50,228 bases of DNA from an uncultured Clostridia bacterium (GTDB lineage: Bacteria; Bacillota; Clostridia; Oscillospirales; Ruminococcaceae): contig CAMZIK010000006.1 of the NCBI GenBank assembly GCA_947307175.1, positions 1-50,228 of the forward strand, written 5' to 3'. Under the pieces are notes generated by a model that saw only the letters and a list, made by a program, of their open reading frames with translations, searched no databases and had not been told where the DNA came from. Shown piece after piece: positions 23,531-34,900 of the stretch (position 1 is the first letter of the stretch; the number at the start of each line of letters is the position of its first letter). Both the position numbers and the translations under genes were made by a program.

Positions 23531-24541
23531 TTAGCCTTCTACACGGTTTCTTCCGCTGTCCTTTGCGATGAGCAGATTCTCGTCAGCAACGCTGATGTTC
23601 TCCTCAATGGACTTAGCACGGTTGTACAGGCAGCAGCCTGCGCTCATAGTAACCTTGATAGGCAGTACGCTTACGGTGATAGGGCTGTTTTTAACATCTT
23701 CCCTGATCTCGTTTGCAATCTTCTTGCATTCTTCCATATCTGTACCCGGCATAACCATAACGAACTCGTCTCCGCCCCAGCGGTAAACGCTGTCATGCTC
23801 ACGGCAGTGCTGTGCAAGGATACCAGCAACGTTCTGAAGAACTGCGTCGCCTGCCTTGTGACCGTAGTTGTCGTTGATCTTCTTGTATCTGTCAAGGTCG
23901 CAGATGAATACAGCAAACGGACTTGTCATCTTAGGATCGAGATATTCAGCATACTTGTGCATAAAGTCATGATACAGACCGTTGCGGTTCTTCAGACCTG
24001 TGAGCGAATCTATCTGAGAATCCTCAAAGAATGTCTCCGATTCAAGTGTGATACCGCAGATGAAAGCAGCCAGAGACAGCTTCTTTACGTCCTCAGCCTC
24101 ATCAAATCCATTCTCACCCATCTTGTTGATGATCTGGAATGCACCTATGTAATCACCGTTTATGTCCGCAACAGGCATAACGAGTATAGACATCGTGATA
24201 TAGCCTGTCTGCTTGTCTATCTCCGAGTTGAAATCGGGATCGCTGTACGGGTCGTTTGTGATGATGACTCTCTTTTCCTTGAGAGCCTTTCCAACGAGTC
24301 CTGCATCTTCAGGAATAACGATCCTGTTTACCTTTGTAGCCGAAGTTGTCCACAGCTCATGGTTGTCCTTGTCCCATTTCCAGAAGCTTGCTCTGTCAGC
24401 TCCTACAAGAGTTCTTCCAAGCTCTGTGAGCAGCGCAAAAGCCTCAGTATGTCCTTCGCTTCCTTTTGAACACATTGTAGCATAGAGCTTTTCACCTATG
24501 TCATACACTTCATTAAGCAGTTCTTCTTGATAATCCATCAT
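23531..24541 (-). CDS. GAF-GGDEF diguanylate cyclase
   Basis: A 336-residue cytoplasmic protein. Residues ~20-165 form a GAF sensor domain (LVGADRASFWKWDKDNHELW; VMPVADINGDYIGAFQIIN). Residues ~175-333 form a GGDEF domain with intact active site WGGDEF, the metal/substrate segment FICDLDRYKKINDNYGHKAG, and an RxxD inhibitory site (REHD) exactly five residues before GGDEF. It should make cyclic di-GMP from GTP under product feedback, controlled by whatever the GAF domain binds. It sits 51 bp after an MBL-fold gene, so both are likely cotranscribed, and faces away from the large surface-protein operon. AGGAGGT precedes the ATG. Confidence 0.93.
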   Translation of the reverse strand: MMDYQEELLNEVYDIGEKLYATMCSKGSEGHTEAFALLTELGRTLVGADRASFWKWDKDNHELWTTSATKVNRIVIPEDAGLVGKALKEKRVIITNDPYSDPDFNSEIDKQTGYITMSILVMPVADINGDYIGAFQIINKMGENGFDEAEDVKKLSLAAFICGITLESETFFEDSQIDSLTGLKNRNGLYHDFMHKYAEYLDPKMTSPFAVFICDLDRYKKINDNYGHKAGDAVLQNVAGILAQHCREHDSVYRWGGDEFVMVMPGTDMEECKKIANEIREDVKNSPITVSVLPIKVTMSAGCCLYNRAKSIEENISVADENLLIAKDSGRNRVEG

Positions 24542-24592
24542 TATAAATGACCTCCTGTTGTTTATGATATACGGCTGAGTCCAGCCGAGATC

Positions 24593-25318
24593 CTACTTGT
24601 TTCTGATATACAGCGGTGCAAGCTGTGCGCCGATCTGCTGAGCAGCCTGTTCAAGGGCTTCGTCGTCGTCAAGGTGCATAAAGTATACCTCTACGCCCTC
24701 TTGAACAATATTTTTGAACTGCGGTGCGAATTTTTCAATATAAAGATGCACAGGCGAATCAAAAGCAGAAACTTCTGTGTAAAGCAAACAACCTTTACAT
24801 ATGTACGGCATGAACGGTTCGAGAGTGTTGGTATCGCCCGTATATACGACTCTTTTGCCTTCGATGTCGAGTATCCAGCCGAAGCACCGCCCGTCAAGCT
24901 GTTGAGAATGACAGGTAGGTACAGCCGCCGTCAGCCAGCTGTAAAGCCCCTTCTCAAACGTCTTTATCTCATATCCGTCGCTGCTGCAGCCGTCAAGCCT
25001 GTCTGTGAGCAGGCGTATGTCCTGTGCGACCTCGTCGCTCGGCGCTATCACCACTACAGGAATGTGCAGTACAAAATAGCTGTAATGTATCAGCATGCCT
25101 ATACCACTTGTGTGATCCGAGTGAGTGTGCGTAACAAGTACCGTTATGCATGAGGCTTTACCGCCTGCAAGCTTATCTGCCCCGATATGACGCAGCTTGT
25201 GGAAAGCCGACAGCGGACAGTCAAGCAAGACCAGATTGCCGTCAAGAGCGAAAAAAGCGCAGTTGTTATCGGTGCGGAATGCCGAGCCTCTGCCTAAGAA
25301 TCTTAACAAATGCTTCAC
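24593..25318 (-). CDS. MBL-fold metallo-hydrolase (RNase Z / PhnP-like branch)
   Basis: A 241-residue protein with metal motif VTHTHSDHTSG, then VPTCHSQ, and Asp in VVYTGDTNTLEP; a late His in YFMHLDD completes the site. The N-terminal pattern MKHLLRFLGRGSAF and the spacing resemble the RNase Z/PhnP/ElaC type of metallo-beta-lactamase proteins, but the zinc-binding exosite of tRNase Z is absent. It may be a phosphodiesterase. Pairing with a diguanylate cyclase raises a nucleotide-signalling role, which is only inference. GGGGTGAAGC is the likely ribosome binding site. Confidence 0.85.
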   Translation of the reverse strand: MKHLLRFLGRGSAFRTDNNCAFFALDGNLVLLDCPLSAFHKLRHIGADKLAGGKASCITVLVTHTHSDHTSGIGMLIHYSYFVLHIPVVVIAPSDEVAQDIRLLTDRLDGCSSDGYEIKTFEKGLYSWLTAAVPTCHSQQLDGRCFGWILDIEGKRVVYTGDTNTLEPFMPYICKGCLLYTEVSAFDSPVHLYIEKFAPQFKNIVQEGVEVYFMHLDDDEALEQAAQQIGAQLAPLYIRNK

Positions 25319-25350
25319 CCCATTGTTAAAAATACCTTAAATCAATAATC

Positions 25351-25379
25351 AGTATATCACATCTTATACAATATTTCAA
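25351..25379 (-). promoter_or_regulatory. Promoter of the MBL-GGDEF operon
   Basis: Minus strand TTGAAA, 17-bp spacer, TATACT, ending 32 bases before the ATG of the MBL-fold gene. Confidence 0.75.
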
Positions 25380-25626
25380 TAGCTTTGTGCGATTTTTATT
25401 GCAGATTGTACGATTTTTGTTTTAACCGATTTGATCTTCCGCCTTATCCATATGCTCCTTTTGCCGTTTTACACCGTAATTTTATCACGCTTTCACGCAT
25501 TTCACATACTGTACTGTTATAGTATAATTTGAGAGAGCATATACACTGATGATTTTTATGTTAAAAATGTAAAAGAAAATCATATTGTACACAATCATCT
25601 TTGTGCATTTTTGTCAAATCTGCTTA
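25380..25626. other. AT-rich intergenic stretch before the surface-protein operon
   Basis: No gene is supported here. The stretch is rich in A/T tracts and lies between the divergent promoters of the GGDEF operon and the surface operon. I see no riboswitch, tRNA or long inverted repeat in it. Confidence 0.5.
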
Positions 25627-25655
25627 TTGCCAAATCCACACTTTTATTGTATAAT
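25627..25655 (+). promoter_or_regulatory. Promoter of the four-gene surface operon
   Basis: TTGCCA, 17-bp spacer, TATAAT. The leader to the first ATG is ~80 bases and includes a small GGGGG...CCC and GACGAAAAAGTC hairpin potential, without a recognisable riboswitch. Confidence 0.75.
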
Positions 25656-25743
25656 ATAAGAGGGAAACTATGGTCTTTAGGGGGATACTGCACCCTTTTG
25701 ACGAAAAAGTCTCAAAATTTAACCAAAAAGAGAGGTGAGTGCG

Positions 25744-26865
25744 ATGAGCGAGAGAACGGTGAACGACAACAACAAATTGTGGGAGGCAGCTGAAAGAGCA
25801 GCAGAACAAGCTGTGCTTGATGCCAAAGCCGAAAGCACAGAAGAACGCCGCAAGCAGAAAAAGCGTGTGCTGAAGCTGAGCCTGCTGATGATATTCATCG
25901 CACTTATCATCGTGTTCGCATCTATCGCATGGTTCGCCATGAATAAAGCCGTAACAGCTGATACAATGGCGATCGAAGCGGCGGAGTCACCTTTCGAGAT
26001 AGCTGTAAAAGGCGACTCAGTCAGAATAGATGATGAGTTTAAATCAGCCGACAGCACATATGAGTACGGAAACGAACAAACCTACAGCAATGTGGATTAC
26101 CGTGAGACCGGCGGAATTGTGCAGAAGATAAAGATAAGATATAACCCGGGCGAAAATGATCCTACCGAGTTCGGTCCGGACAGCTCGGGACAGATAGACT
26201 TTTATGTCGTTCCAAAGCAGGACGGTACCCTTACAGTACGTATCGACCTTGATACCATAGGCTTCAGAGAGTTCGGCGAAGGAAACAACAAGGCCATAAA
26301 GCGCATCTCAGAGCTGACATCAGCCGATGTTCCCGATGCAGCTACACTTGCTTCATATCAGGAAGCTGAGAATTACCTCAAAGGACATATAATGTTCTTT
26401 GAAAATAAGGGTAATGCAGGCACCGCCGAATTGAATCAGTATTATTACAAAGACCCTATAACTTCCGGTTATTTGACCAAAACATTTGAGAATGCAAAAA
26501 AGAATGAACCCAAGACAGTGACAATATACTGGATGTGGACGAATACACTCGGACAGATAGCACTGAAGAACACTGCAAATCTGGTCAATGTCGAAAGGAA
26601 CGGTCTGCCGATCGTTGCAGACGTATCAGACTCCGCATCGGCAGAAGTACTCAGTGCATCGGACAAAGGCAAAGTCATACAGTATCTCAAGGACAATAAG
26701 ACTAAGATATTCAAGGACGTAACAGTAACAGATACACAGATAGATAATGCAAAAACAGAAGCGAATTTCAATTTGCTCAGCACAGGATATAACAATGCCG
26801 ATTTTGCTATCGGATCCTGTATAAGCTATTTCATGATCGACATAGCAGTCAGCAAAGCAGGCTGA
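25744..26865 (+). CDS. Surface operon protein 1: membrane-anchored AWF-motif protein
   Basis: A 373-residue protein, family not named. A charged cytoplasmic N-terminus (~50 residues, ERAAEQAVLDAKAESTEERR) precedes one membrane segment, LLMIFIALIIVFASIAWFAM (~48-70). The segment ends in AWF, recalling the AYF/AWF residues near the cleavage site of SipW/TasA-type precursors. The remainder is a beta-rich extracellular domain (FYVVPKQDGTLTVRIDLDTI; TVTIYWMWTNTLGQIAL). Start chosen at ATG 25744 with GAGAGGTGA upstream rather than the GTG at 25735. No sortase motif, enzyme motif or cysteine pair is seen. It is the first gene of the operon that ends in the 3,464-residue protein, so a role as membrane base, minor subunit or assembly partner of that surface structure is plausible but unproven. 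Confidence 0.7.
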   Translation: MSERTVNDNNKLWEAAERAAEQAVLDAKAESTEERRKQKKRVLKLSLLMIFIALIIVFASIAWFAMNKAVTADTMAIEAAESPFEIAVKGDSVRIDDEFKSADSTYEYGNEQTYSNVDYRETGGIVQKIKIRYNPGENDPTEFGPDSSGQIDFYVVPKQDGTLTVRIDLDTIGFREFGEGNNKAIKRISELTSADVPDAATLASYQEAENYLKGHIMFFENKGNAGTAELNQYYYKDPITSGYLTKTFENAKKNEPKTVTIYWMWTNTLGQIALKNTANLVNVERNGLPIVADVSDSASAEVLSASDKGKVIQYLKDNKTKIFKDVTVTDTQIDNAKTEANFNLLSTGYNNADFAIGSCISYFMIDIAVSKAG

Positions 26866-26889
26866 AACTGATTAAGGAGCGTGGCAGAT

Positions 26890-27750
26890 ATGAAAAGAAT
26901 ATTCAGTAAATTTGATATGCTGCCAAAGAAAAATAAAATGGCACTGGTTTTAGCAGCTGTCATGACGTTTTCGCTTATTATAACCATTCCTGCATATGCC
27001 TGGTTCTATGAACAGCGAAAAGCTGCCGAAATGTATAAAGTCGAGTTCCCGAACGCCCTTTACCTCAATGCAGCGCACAGAGAAGACAGAATGTATTTCA
27101 ATATGAATGCGATAAGCAAGTACAAAATGGATCCTGTCACAGGAGGTCTCTATCACGACCAGGACGGAAAACTTGTGGCAGTGACCAGTCAGCAGTATGT
27201 ATTCTCTGTTTCGGGCAAGAACACTACAAAATATACCCTGCAGCTTGCGCATACCAATAACAACCAGTTCGAGTATACCATTTATCCCGCAACGGAATAT
27301 GCAGATAAAGATTCTGTCCCGGCAGGTACGTCAGAGGACAGGGTGGTAGAATATAAACTGAACGCAAACAGCCGTAACGAGAATGACCTCGGTTCTATCA
27401 ATAATGATACATACAACGCCGACGATGATACTACCGTAAAGTGCTATGTCCGTTCTGCAAGTCCTGTCAGCACATCTATAAGCCAGGGCTACCAGAACAA
27501 TACTTCGACCACACCGATGAAAGCAAGCAAAACAGGCAAGTTCTATAACGAGAATTACGGTTCAAAGACGAATGTTGATGATGACGACGTCGCTTCATAC
27601 TGGCGGTCAGATGATATTACCGTAGTATCAGATTCAAATAAAAAATTCTGCCATTATTATGTGCTGGAAGTAACATGGAATAACAGACCGACAAGCGGTA
27701 TCGAAAGCAAAGAGACCGATATGGTCTATATAACAGCAGACAGAAAGTAA
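26890..27750 (+). CDS. Surface operon protein 2: AWF-motif secreted/anchored protein
   Basis: A 286-residue protein with a basic N-terminus (MKRIFSKFDMLPKKNK) and one hydrophobic segment MALVLAAVMTFSLIITIPAY directly followed by AWFYEQRKAAEMY. This is the same AWF placement as in protein 1. The extracellular part is beta-rich, Asn/Thr/Tyr-rich and lacks cysteines apart from one or two. It ends YYVLEVTWNNRP...TDMVYITADRK. ATG 26890 is ten bases after AAGGAG, whereas the GTG of the ORF track at 26881 is too close. It is shorter than its neighbours and has no anchor motif. Whether the hydrophobic segment is cleaved or stays as an anchor cannot be told from sequence. Confidence 0.7.
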   Translation: MKRIFSKFDMLPKKNKMALVLAAVMTFSLIITIPAYAWFYEQRKAAEMYKVEFPNALYLNAAHREDRMYFNMNAISKYKMDPVTGGLYHDQDGKLVAVTSQQYVFSVSGKNTTKYTLQLAHTNNNQFEYTIYPATEYADKDSVPAGTSEDRVVEYKLNANSRNENDLGSINNDTYNADDDTTVKCYVRSASPVSTSISQGYQNNTSTTPMKASKTGKFYNENYGSKTNVDDDDVASYWRSDDITVVSDSNKKFCHYYVLEVTWNNRPTSGIESKETDMVYITADRK

Positions 27751-27797
27751 AACCATTATCCCAAAAACAAAAACTAAAATGAAAGGAGCTGCTGGAT

Positions 27798-28895
27798 ATG
27801 AAAAAGAAAATATTTAAGTTCATAAAGAAGCAGTGGCTCCTTGTGTGGACACTTATCGTTTCGGCTGCTATGTTTGCAATGATCGCATCAGCAGAATATC
27901 CCGGAACAAATAACTATATGAAGAGAGTCGTTGTTTCTGACGATTCAACAGATATGATGTTCTCTTCCAACCTCCTGACATTTATAGAGAATGATAAGAT
28001 CGCTTATCAGCCGTATTATGTAAGGCAGCTTACTGATGATGATCTTGCAACTACCTATGACGTTGATGTATATGTCTGGAACTATGATATAAACGGCACA
28101 GGCGATTATTATAAGAAGAATATCAGCTATCAGCTGAATATAAAGGTCGTTGACAAGAACGGAGATACCGTGACGAGCCTTGGAAGCGGCAAAACTATAC
28201 AGATCGTTAAGAACGACAGCACTGTATTGAAAAGCTTCAACAGCTCCAGCAGTTCTTATGATTATACCCATAGCCCTAACGAGACTCTCGCTACGGGCGC
28301 AAGGTCACAAAATAAATATACTATCAAGTTCTCAAAGAACTGGGATCTTGAAAATGACAGCAATACCCGTGTACAGATAACTGCAACGCCTACATCGGAG
28401 TTCACAGATCTGAAAACGCTTGCTGCAGCAATAGGTCTTAAAGAGGAAAGAGCTGCCGATGTTGCAGGCTGGAAGTATTATATCAATGAGCAAAGACTCA
28501 ACTCCGCAGCTGCTCCGTCAGCTTATGATGCGTATAACCTCGTCCTTACAGGTACCGGAAGTTCAACGATAGTTATCGAATGGGATCCCACAAAGGTCGC
28601 AATAAATAAGGACTTATATGAACAGGGCGGTGCCTACTCCTTCTATTCCGGTGAGGTAACTTATTATGCCAGCGGCGCCGCAGGCGGAAGTTCGATCCCC
28701 GGCTGGGAAAAGCTCGTTATTGAAGCTGATTCATATTCACAATTAAAAGAATACAGAAACCGATACGATCTTCAGTTGTATAAGTTCAACGGCGAATTGA
28801 GCAGCGCTTGGGATTTCGTCGGCGCTTCACAGTCAGGCAACGTTTGTATAGTGATAAACGGTGCCGAAGATGCATTGACTGAATCAAACGATTGA
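27798..28895 (+). CDS. Surface operon protein 3: secreted/anchored beta-rich protein
   Basis: A 365-residue protein with basic N-terminus KKKIFKFIKKQW and one hydrophobic segment LLVWTLIVSAAMFAMIASAE. A possible signal peptidase site is ASA-E; the AWF motif of the two preceding proteins is absent. The rest is predicted extracellular: FTWNYDIN-like beta strands (VDVYVWNYDINGTGDYYKKN), Ser/Asn-rich loops and GTGSSTIVIEWDPTKVAIN near residue 255. No catalytic motif and almost no cysteine. GGAGCTGCTGGAT precedes the ATG. Intergenic gaps of 24-68 bp and the absence of terminators tie it to the operon. Confidence 0.7.
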   Translation: MKKKIFKFIKKQWLLVWTLIVSAAMFAMIASAEYPGTNNYMKRVVVSDDSTDMMFSSNLLTFIENDKIAYQPYYVRQLTDDDLATTYDVDVYVWNYDINGTGDYYKKNISYQLNIKVVDKNGDTVTSLGSGKTIQIVKNDSTVLKSFNSSSSSYDYTHSPNETLATGARSQNKYTIKFSKNWDLENDSNTRVQITATPTSEFTDLKTLAAAIGLKEERAADVAGWKYYINEQRLNSAAAPSAYDAYNLVLTGTGSSTIVIEWDPTKVAINKDLYEQGGAYSFYSGEVTYYASGAAGGSSIPGWEKLVIEADSYSQLKEYRNRYDLQLYKFNGELSSAWDFVGASQSGNVCIVINGAEDALTESND

Positions 28896-28963
28896 TACGT
28901 CTTATTTGGAAATGGAAAGGGAGATAAGGCATTCTTGGCTCAGACTTTAGGAGAATGATGCGT

Positions 28964-31900
28964 ATGAAAAAATACATCAGTAATTTTTTAAGAAAAAAGA
29001 CAGGCAAAAGGGTAGTCAGTGCGCTGACCGCTTTTGTCATGGTCTTCTGCGCTCTGCCGGCAGCTGAGATAGGTGAAAAATTAGGCAATCTGGACTTTAC
29101 CAGCATTTCGGTAAATGCTGCAGATGATGATACACCGCCCAGTGGTTATGCGTTTTTGCACAATCCTGCGGATAGCAATAAAATATCGCTGTCAATAAAA
29201 GATTTCTATGATTATGCTGATAGTTACAAAAAATATCCCGGTTATCATCAGAACGATGAGATAACAATAAAAACATCAAGCGGAACTACGCAGTATTATC
29301 AAAGAGAATTTGCAGGACTCGGAACAAGTACAAAACCTTTTGCAGGTAAGATCAACGTTGAAGCCAATAACCCTCTGGTTTTTAATCTTGATGCACCTCT
29401 GTTTAAATATGTTACGGATACCGCAGAACTGAACGGCACAACAGGAATAAGTATTGCCCGTTTTTACGGTCATGACATTCCGAGCGGTCAAACCATAAAA
29501 GATACTACTCCGCTTTTAGCTGAGAACGTTGTTAAGAAAAACGGAACAAAAGCAACTTGGACCGTTAACATAGTAAAACCATCAGCTACTGATGACGGTG
29601 AAAGCGGAACTCTGGAACCGTTTGGCGGCATGATTGGAACAATGGGCGCTGATGCTGAGCTTACGCTAAATGTTACAATGGATCAGCAAACAAATGATAC
29701 TGGCGCAATAGCATTGAAATCAAAGTCCAATCTTGGATTGGCTTGTGGATTGATCAAACAAAATGCGACCCTTAATTTCTCTATAGGAGCATCATCCGGC
29801 GGAACTATCAGGAACATCAGCAGCATAGAAACTTCTTCCGGTAATGTTGGTGGTCTTGTAGGTGAAATGGAATCCGGTTCAACTTTCAATTATACCGGAA
29901 GGAACATCCAGAATAATAGTACCAGTATTTCAACAGGAAATGAAGGATATTCCGGAGGCGTTGTAGGAAAGATAAACAAGGCTACAGTCGTTTTGCCGAG
30001 CAGTCCTGCTTATAGCATAGCACAGCTAATTTCAGGAAAAAAAGGAACAGGAACGATTTATGGCTATTATCAGCCTAAGTCAAATGAAACGAGTATTGAT
30101 CTTACCAAGTATAGTATAGATGATACTAAAACTGAAGTTAACGGTACCGGTCACATAGGCGGTTTATTTGGTGTGCTTGAATGTGATCATGATTTTGCTT
30201 TTACCACAGCTGCAACAATTAAATCCAAGCACAATGCCGGTGAGGCTTCGTCATATGGCGGACTTATCGGTAAGTATTCCAATACGCTGCTTTCAAATAC
30301 TCTATCTATTGGAGGCTTAACAACAAGTACAAATCTGAGTGGCGGAAAGGCGACATACTACGGCGGTGCCATAGGAATAATAGATGATACTAATGCGAGC
30401 TATGTAAAGTTTGACGGCTTTACGGTCAACAAGGCTTACAATGCAGATAGCTTGACATTTGGTGGACTCGTCGGAAAAGCGACAAAAGCATTTGTTGATG
30501 CTAATAATGTTACAATAAATGTCAATGGATCGTTTTCAGGTGGCGGTTTGGTCGGCGATCTCGGAAACGGTGTATTACGTTTGACTGGAACAACAAACCT
30601 TTCCGGAGCTAAATCATCAGAAACAACAAGCAATGGACACCTTTATGGTCAGATAGTTGGAAACAGAGACAGCGCTCTTGTTTTTGCAGAGACAGGTTGG
30701 GTCTTGAGAAGAAGCGCTGCAGTAGAGGCAGATGACATAGGTGCTTGGGGCGAAGTCCTTAGATTTGATTCAAAAGGCACTGATACAGAGACTGACGATG
30801 AAACGACCTATGATCTTACATATGAGCAGTTTGATGACAATACGGTTTTGACAGTCAATGAAACGACTCATGCGATCTCGATTTCTGATTCACCTTATAC
30901 CATAAGCGATACTGCCGATTTTGCTGCGACTGCATTAAATATACAGATAAGCAGCGGCAGTATAGTAACTTCAGGTTCAACATCGGATACCATTTCTCTG
31001 GAAGATGATATAGTTTTATCGGGTACAGGATTAACTGGCTTTACAAGGGATAATAATAAAGATAATAGCTTAACTGAATCTCATTGTGTGTTCAGCGGAA
31101 GCTTTAATGCATCAGGTCATACCATAACATTGGCGATCGGTGAACCTTATGGCTATAGAGGAGAAACGAATCTTTCAACAGCAGCCACAAGGTCCGATGG
31201 CGACGGCAGGATCTATAATCATCGCTATAATGGTTTGTTTGGTATATTGCAAGGCTCTGATGATACATCATTTGGTTCAATAGATGACAGCACGATTACC
31301 ATTAATGGAAAGTGTAGTGTTTCACCTAAAGCAAACAGCGTTTATGTTGGTTCTGTAGCTGGAGTGGCTACGAACAAAGTAAATATCTACTCTGTAAACG
31401 TTTCAACGACTTTTGATTATGGCGGTTCAAAAGATTTATATCTTGGCAGACTTGTTGGCGAGATCAATTCGCCTGTTGCCATAGAAGACGAAGAAACTCC
31501 GGAAGTAGAAATAGCTAATTGCGAGTTCTCGGGTGTTGTTTCGGGAACGAATAATAGCAGCGAAACTTGTATAGGCGGTGTTGCAGGCAAAATATACCAC
31601 ACTGCAAATGAACAGCAATACTGGAACCTTCAGAATCTGACTGTTAGCGGAACTGTTGAAAACAAAGCAACAAAAACACAACAGATAATTGGCGGATTAA
31701 TTGCCAAAATAGAGGGCTATTCTGCTTCCAGTGGATTCAACAGCAGAAAGCTGGTTCTCAATAATATTACTACCTCAGATCTTGAAATAAAAGGCGCAGC
31801 GGCTACCTCAATGGGTGGACTGCTTGGTTACTGCTGGCTGAACACTGATGTTGTTATCGGTGTAGTTGACGAAGATACTGGTGAAGTTGTCGAAGAAACC

Positions 31901-34900
31901 AGTGTAAATATTGATAGTGGCTCAAAAGTGACTGCATCTGGTGCAGTTAAGGATATGGCAGGTCTGGTGTACAATGCAACCGGTAAATGGTCAGTAAATG
32001 ATCTTAATATCAATGCTATTGAGATCGCAGCCAATACGCCAAGATCTTTCGGCATGATAGTCAACAAAGGCTGGTATTCCGCAAATACAAATTATAAAAC
32101 AGATGATAGTTCATCGGCAATATATCTTTTGCTGACTTCAACTGACTGCTATGAGATCTCATCTGCAACGATCGGTACGCTTTCGAGTGCTGCTGTATTT
32201 GATGAGCTGGTAGCGTATAGCGCTTATTACAGAGATGATGGCAATAATAGGCTTGCAACCGATGCCAGTGGTGATGAGTATATCCTCAAAAACGGTAACG
32301 GTGTAGTGTCGATACACATTGCTGCTGAACCTGAAGAAGAGGGTGATTCGCCTACTCTCGGTCTTGTTATGGAAGAAGGAAGTGAAAGTAATAGTTATAA
32401 GGCACAGACTTCACTTGGTGCAAAACCAAATCCCTGGACAAGATATTATTATGACCTTGATGTTATTACCAATCCTGAATATGGTTATTCTGGACAAAAT
32501 GCAGGAAAACTAATGCTTTGGGGACTGAACAAATATGCGCATCGAAGCATAAAGAATAATTTTTCAGATCCATTTACAAACAATAATATTAATGTAAATA
32601 ATGCGGATTATGACATGACAGGTTATAGCTGGTATCCTGTTGACGTTGATTTTTCTGTTGCTGTAAAAGGTAATTTCAAATTTGCAAACAAGGAATTTGA
32701 ATTGAGTGAAGCTGAAAATGCTGGTGATCACGATTCACAGAAATCATCTATTTCAACAGAGTATAATAACGTAGATTACAAAACGCAGCATTATCTTATG
32801 CACTGTGGTTTGTTCCGCAATGTTTACAGTGGAAAAACAGTAACGATAAATAGCAATATGAGATTAAGAGGAAATGTTGCGAAAACTGATAAGTATTGCG
32901 GAGTGCTTATTTGCGGTACAGTTGATGGCAGCTCGGATACCAATAAGGCTACGATCACCATTAATAATCTTGAATTACAGGGTGCATATATACATAATAT
33001 CGAAAATCTGACAGGGGCTTCTGTAACTTATGCGCCGCTGCTTATCAATAAGATCACAAAGTATACGAATCTGACAGTGAAAAATGTTAAGACAAGTACA
33101 ACCACTAATTATAGATATATAGATGATTCATGCATTCCGTATATAAATAGAGACGATGACAATTTCCCTAAAGCAGGAAGCAGTCTTATTGGTGAAGTAG
33201 GTTCATCAACTGCAAAGGGATTGAATCTTGTTTTTGAAACGATACAGCTTGACGGCAGAACGGCTGCTCTTGCAACAGGAAATAATACGCTTAATACAAA
33301 ATATAGAACAAACCGTACTATATTTACCAAAGCGACCCTGCTTGATAAATTTGAATTTGAATCAGGTTCAAAGGGCAAGTATACATACACCTGGACTGAT
33401 GACTGGGGTTCTAGTTCTCAGAAGAAAGTCACCTATGGTAAAGAAGTAGGTTATAAGACTGAGGGTGAGTTCCCGAATCAGGAGCGTAAATACTTTGAAG
33501 GCTCGACCGCAGATGCGGAAGAATATACAAACCCGGGAGTAAATAACGATACCGATGGAGAAGCTATTTCTACCATACTGAAGAATAGTTTCCTTCCGTA
33601 TGTAGCTACACCATATGATCCTAATGGCGACACTCATCAGCTCGAAGTAAACCACAGGACATCAAATGCAGAGGGCTGCGGCACATACAATGACCCATAT
33701 ATAATAAAGAAGGCTTCTGAGCTTCAGAATATTGCTCTGATCATTAATGGCGATGCATCAAACGGAACGAAGATCACTCTGCCAAATGAAACTGAAATGT
33801 CTACATTCTGGTGTGAAGATAAAACAGGAAAAAGTCATCATAAGGTTTTTGAATTTAACGGTACGAATTTCATTAATGGAGATACTACATTATCTTCCAC
33901 ACAAGTCAGAACATATCTGGCAAGGGCATACTATCAGATTGGCGATAATTTCACAATTGAAAGTACTATTAATTTTGGCGGTATAAGTAATTTTACATCA
34001 ATAGATAGCACAAACAACTTTGCAGTATTTAGAGGAGTTATTGACGGCGACGGATTTACTATAACAAACACGAGTTCATCTCCTCTGATCGTTAATAGTT
34101 ATGGCTGTGTTATTAAAGATCTTACAGTAAGTGTACAGAATTCAGCAGACATTTCATTAACTCAGAATAGTATAGCAGCTTTTCCAACATGTACGAGTTA
34201 TGGCGGACTTATAGCTAATATACTTGGCGGAGATAATATGCTTGACGGAGTTTCTGTTGATTACTCTCTAATGACGAAACTCATTAAAATAAATACTAGT
34301 AACAGTACGTATAATCAGCTTATACCTGTTGGTGGATATATTGGTGTTGTTGTTGATGGAGCAGTAATTTTTAAGAATATGTCCAGCAGCACACAGGGCC
34401 TTTCTACAATTCCGTCTGGTAAATTAAAGTATAATAATTCTAACTTAGCTCTTAACAATCAACAATACCTTTATGTCAATCCGATCATCGGCAGAGTAAT
34501 AAATGGTTATGCGGTGACCGAAAGCACAAGTTATAAAACATCAGAAAACGATGTTACTATGCATAATGGCAAGAAGAACTATTCTATCGCTGATATAACC
34601 AAGGACAACAATATCGCAATGCTTTCTACCGGAGCATATACGTCGATCGGAACATCATCATACAGTACTGACGTTAGTATCCCTAACGCACAGGCTTTGT
34701 TCGTTATGTCTCTGCTGACACAGAGCAGCACCACTGTCGGAACACCTGGTACAGGTGCACTTACACTTGGTACGAGCGGAAGCTATGACGGCTCGCTCAA
34801 AGTAAGGCGTCGAGCAGCTTACAGTGAAGTCGGAACAGATGCAGCAAATGACGATAAGCCCGCCGATTATAATGCAGCAATAGCAGATACTGCAACATCA

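Noticed and set aside
23510-24469. 319-residue plus-strand ORF over the GGDEF gene
   Set aside because: Antisense shadow; the minus frame has intact GAF and GGDEF motifs and a proper AGGAGG.
24593-25318. tRNase Z (rnz)
   Set aside because: The MBL core resembles the family but the exosite arm is missing and the gene context does not support tRNA processing.
25656-25743. Possible c-di-GMP riboswitch in the leader of the surface operon
   Set aside because: Attractive because a GGDEF gene is adjacent, but the ~88-base leader lacks the conserved GEMM core and has only weak hairpins.
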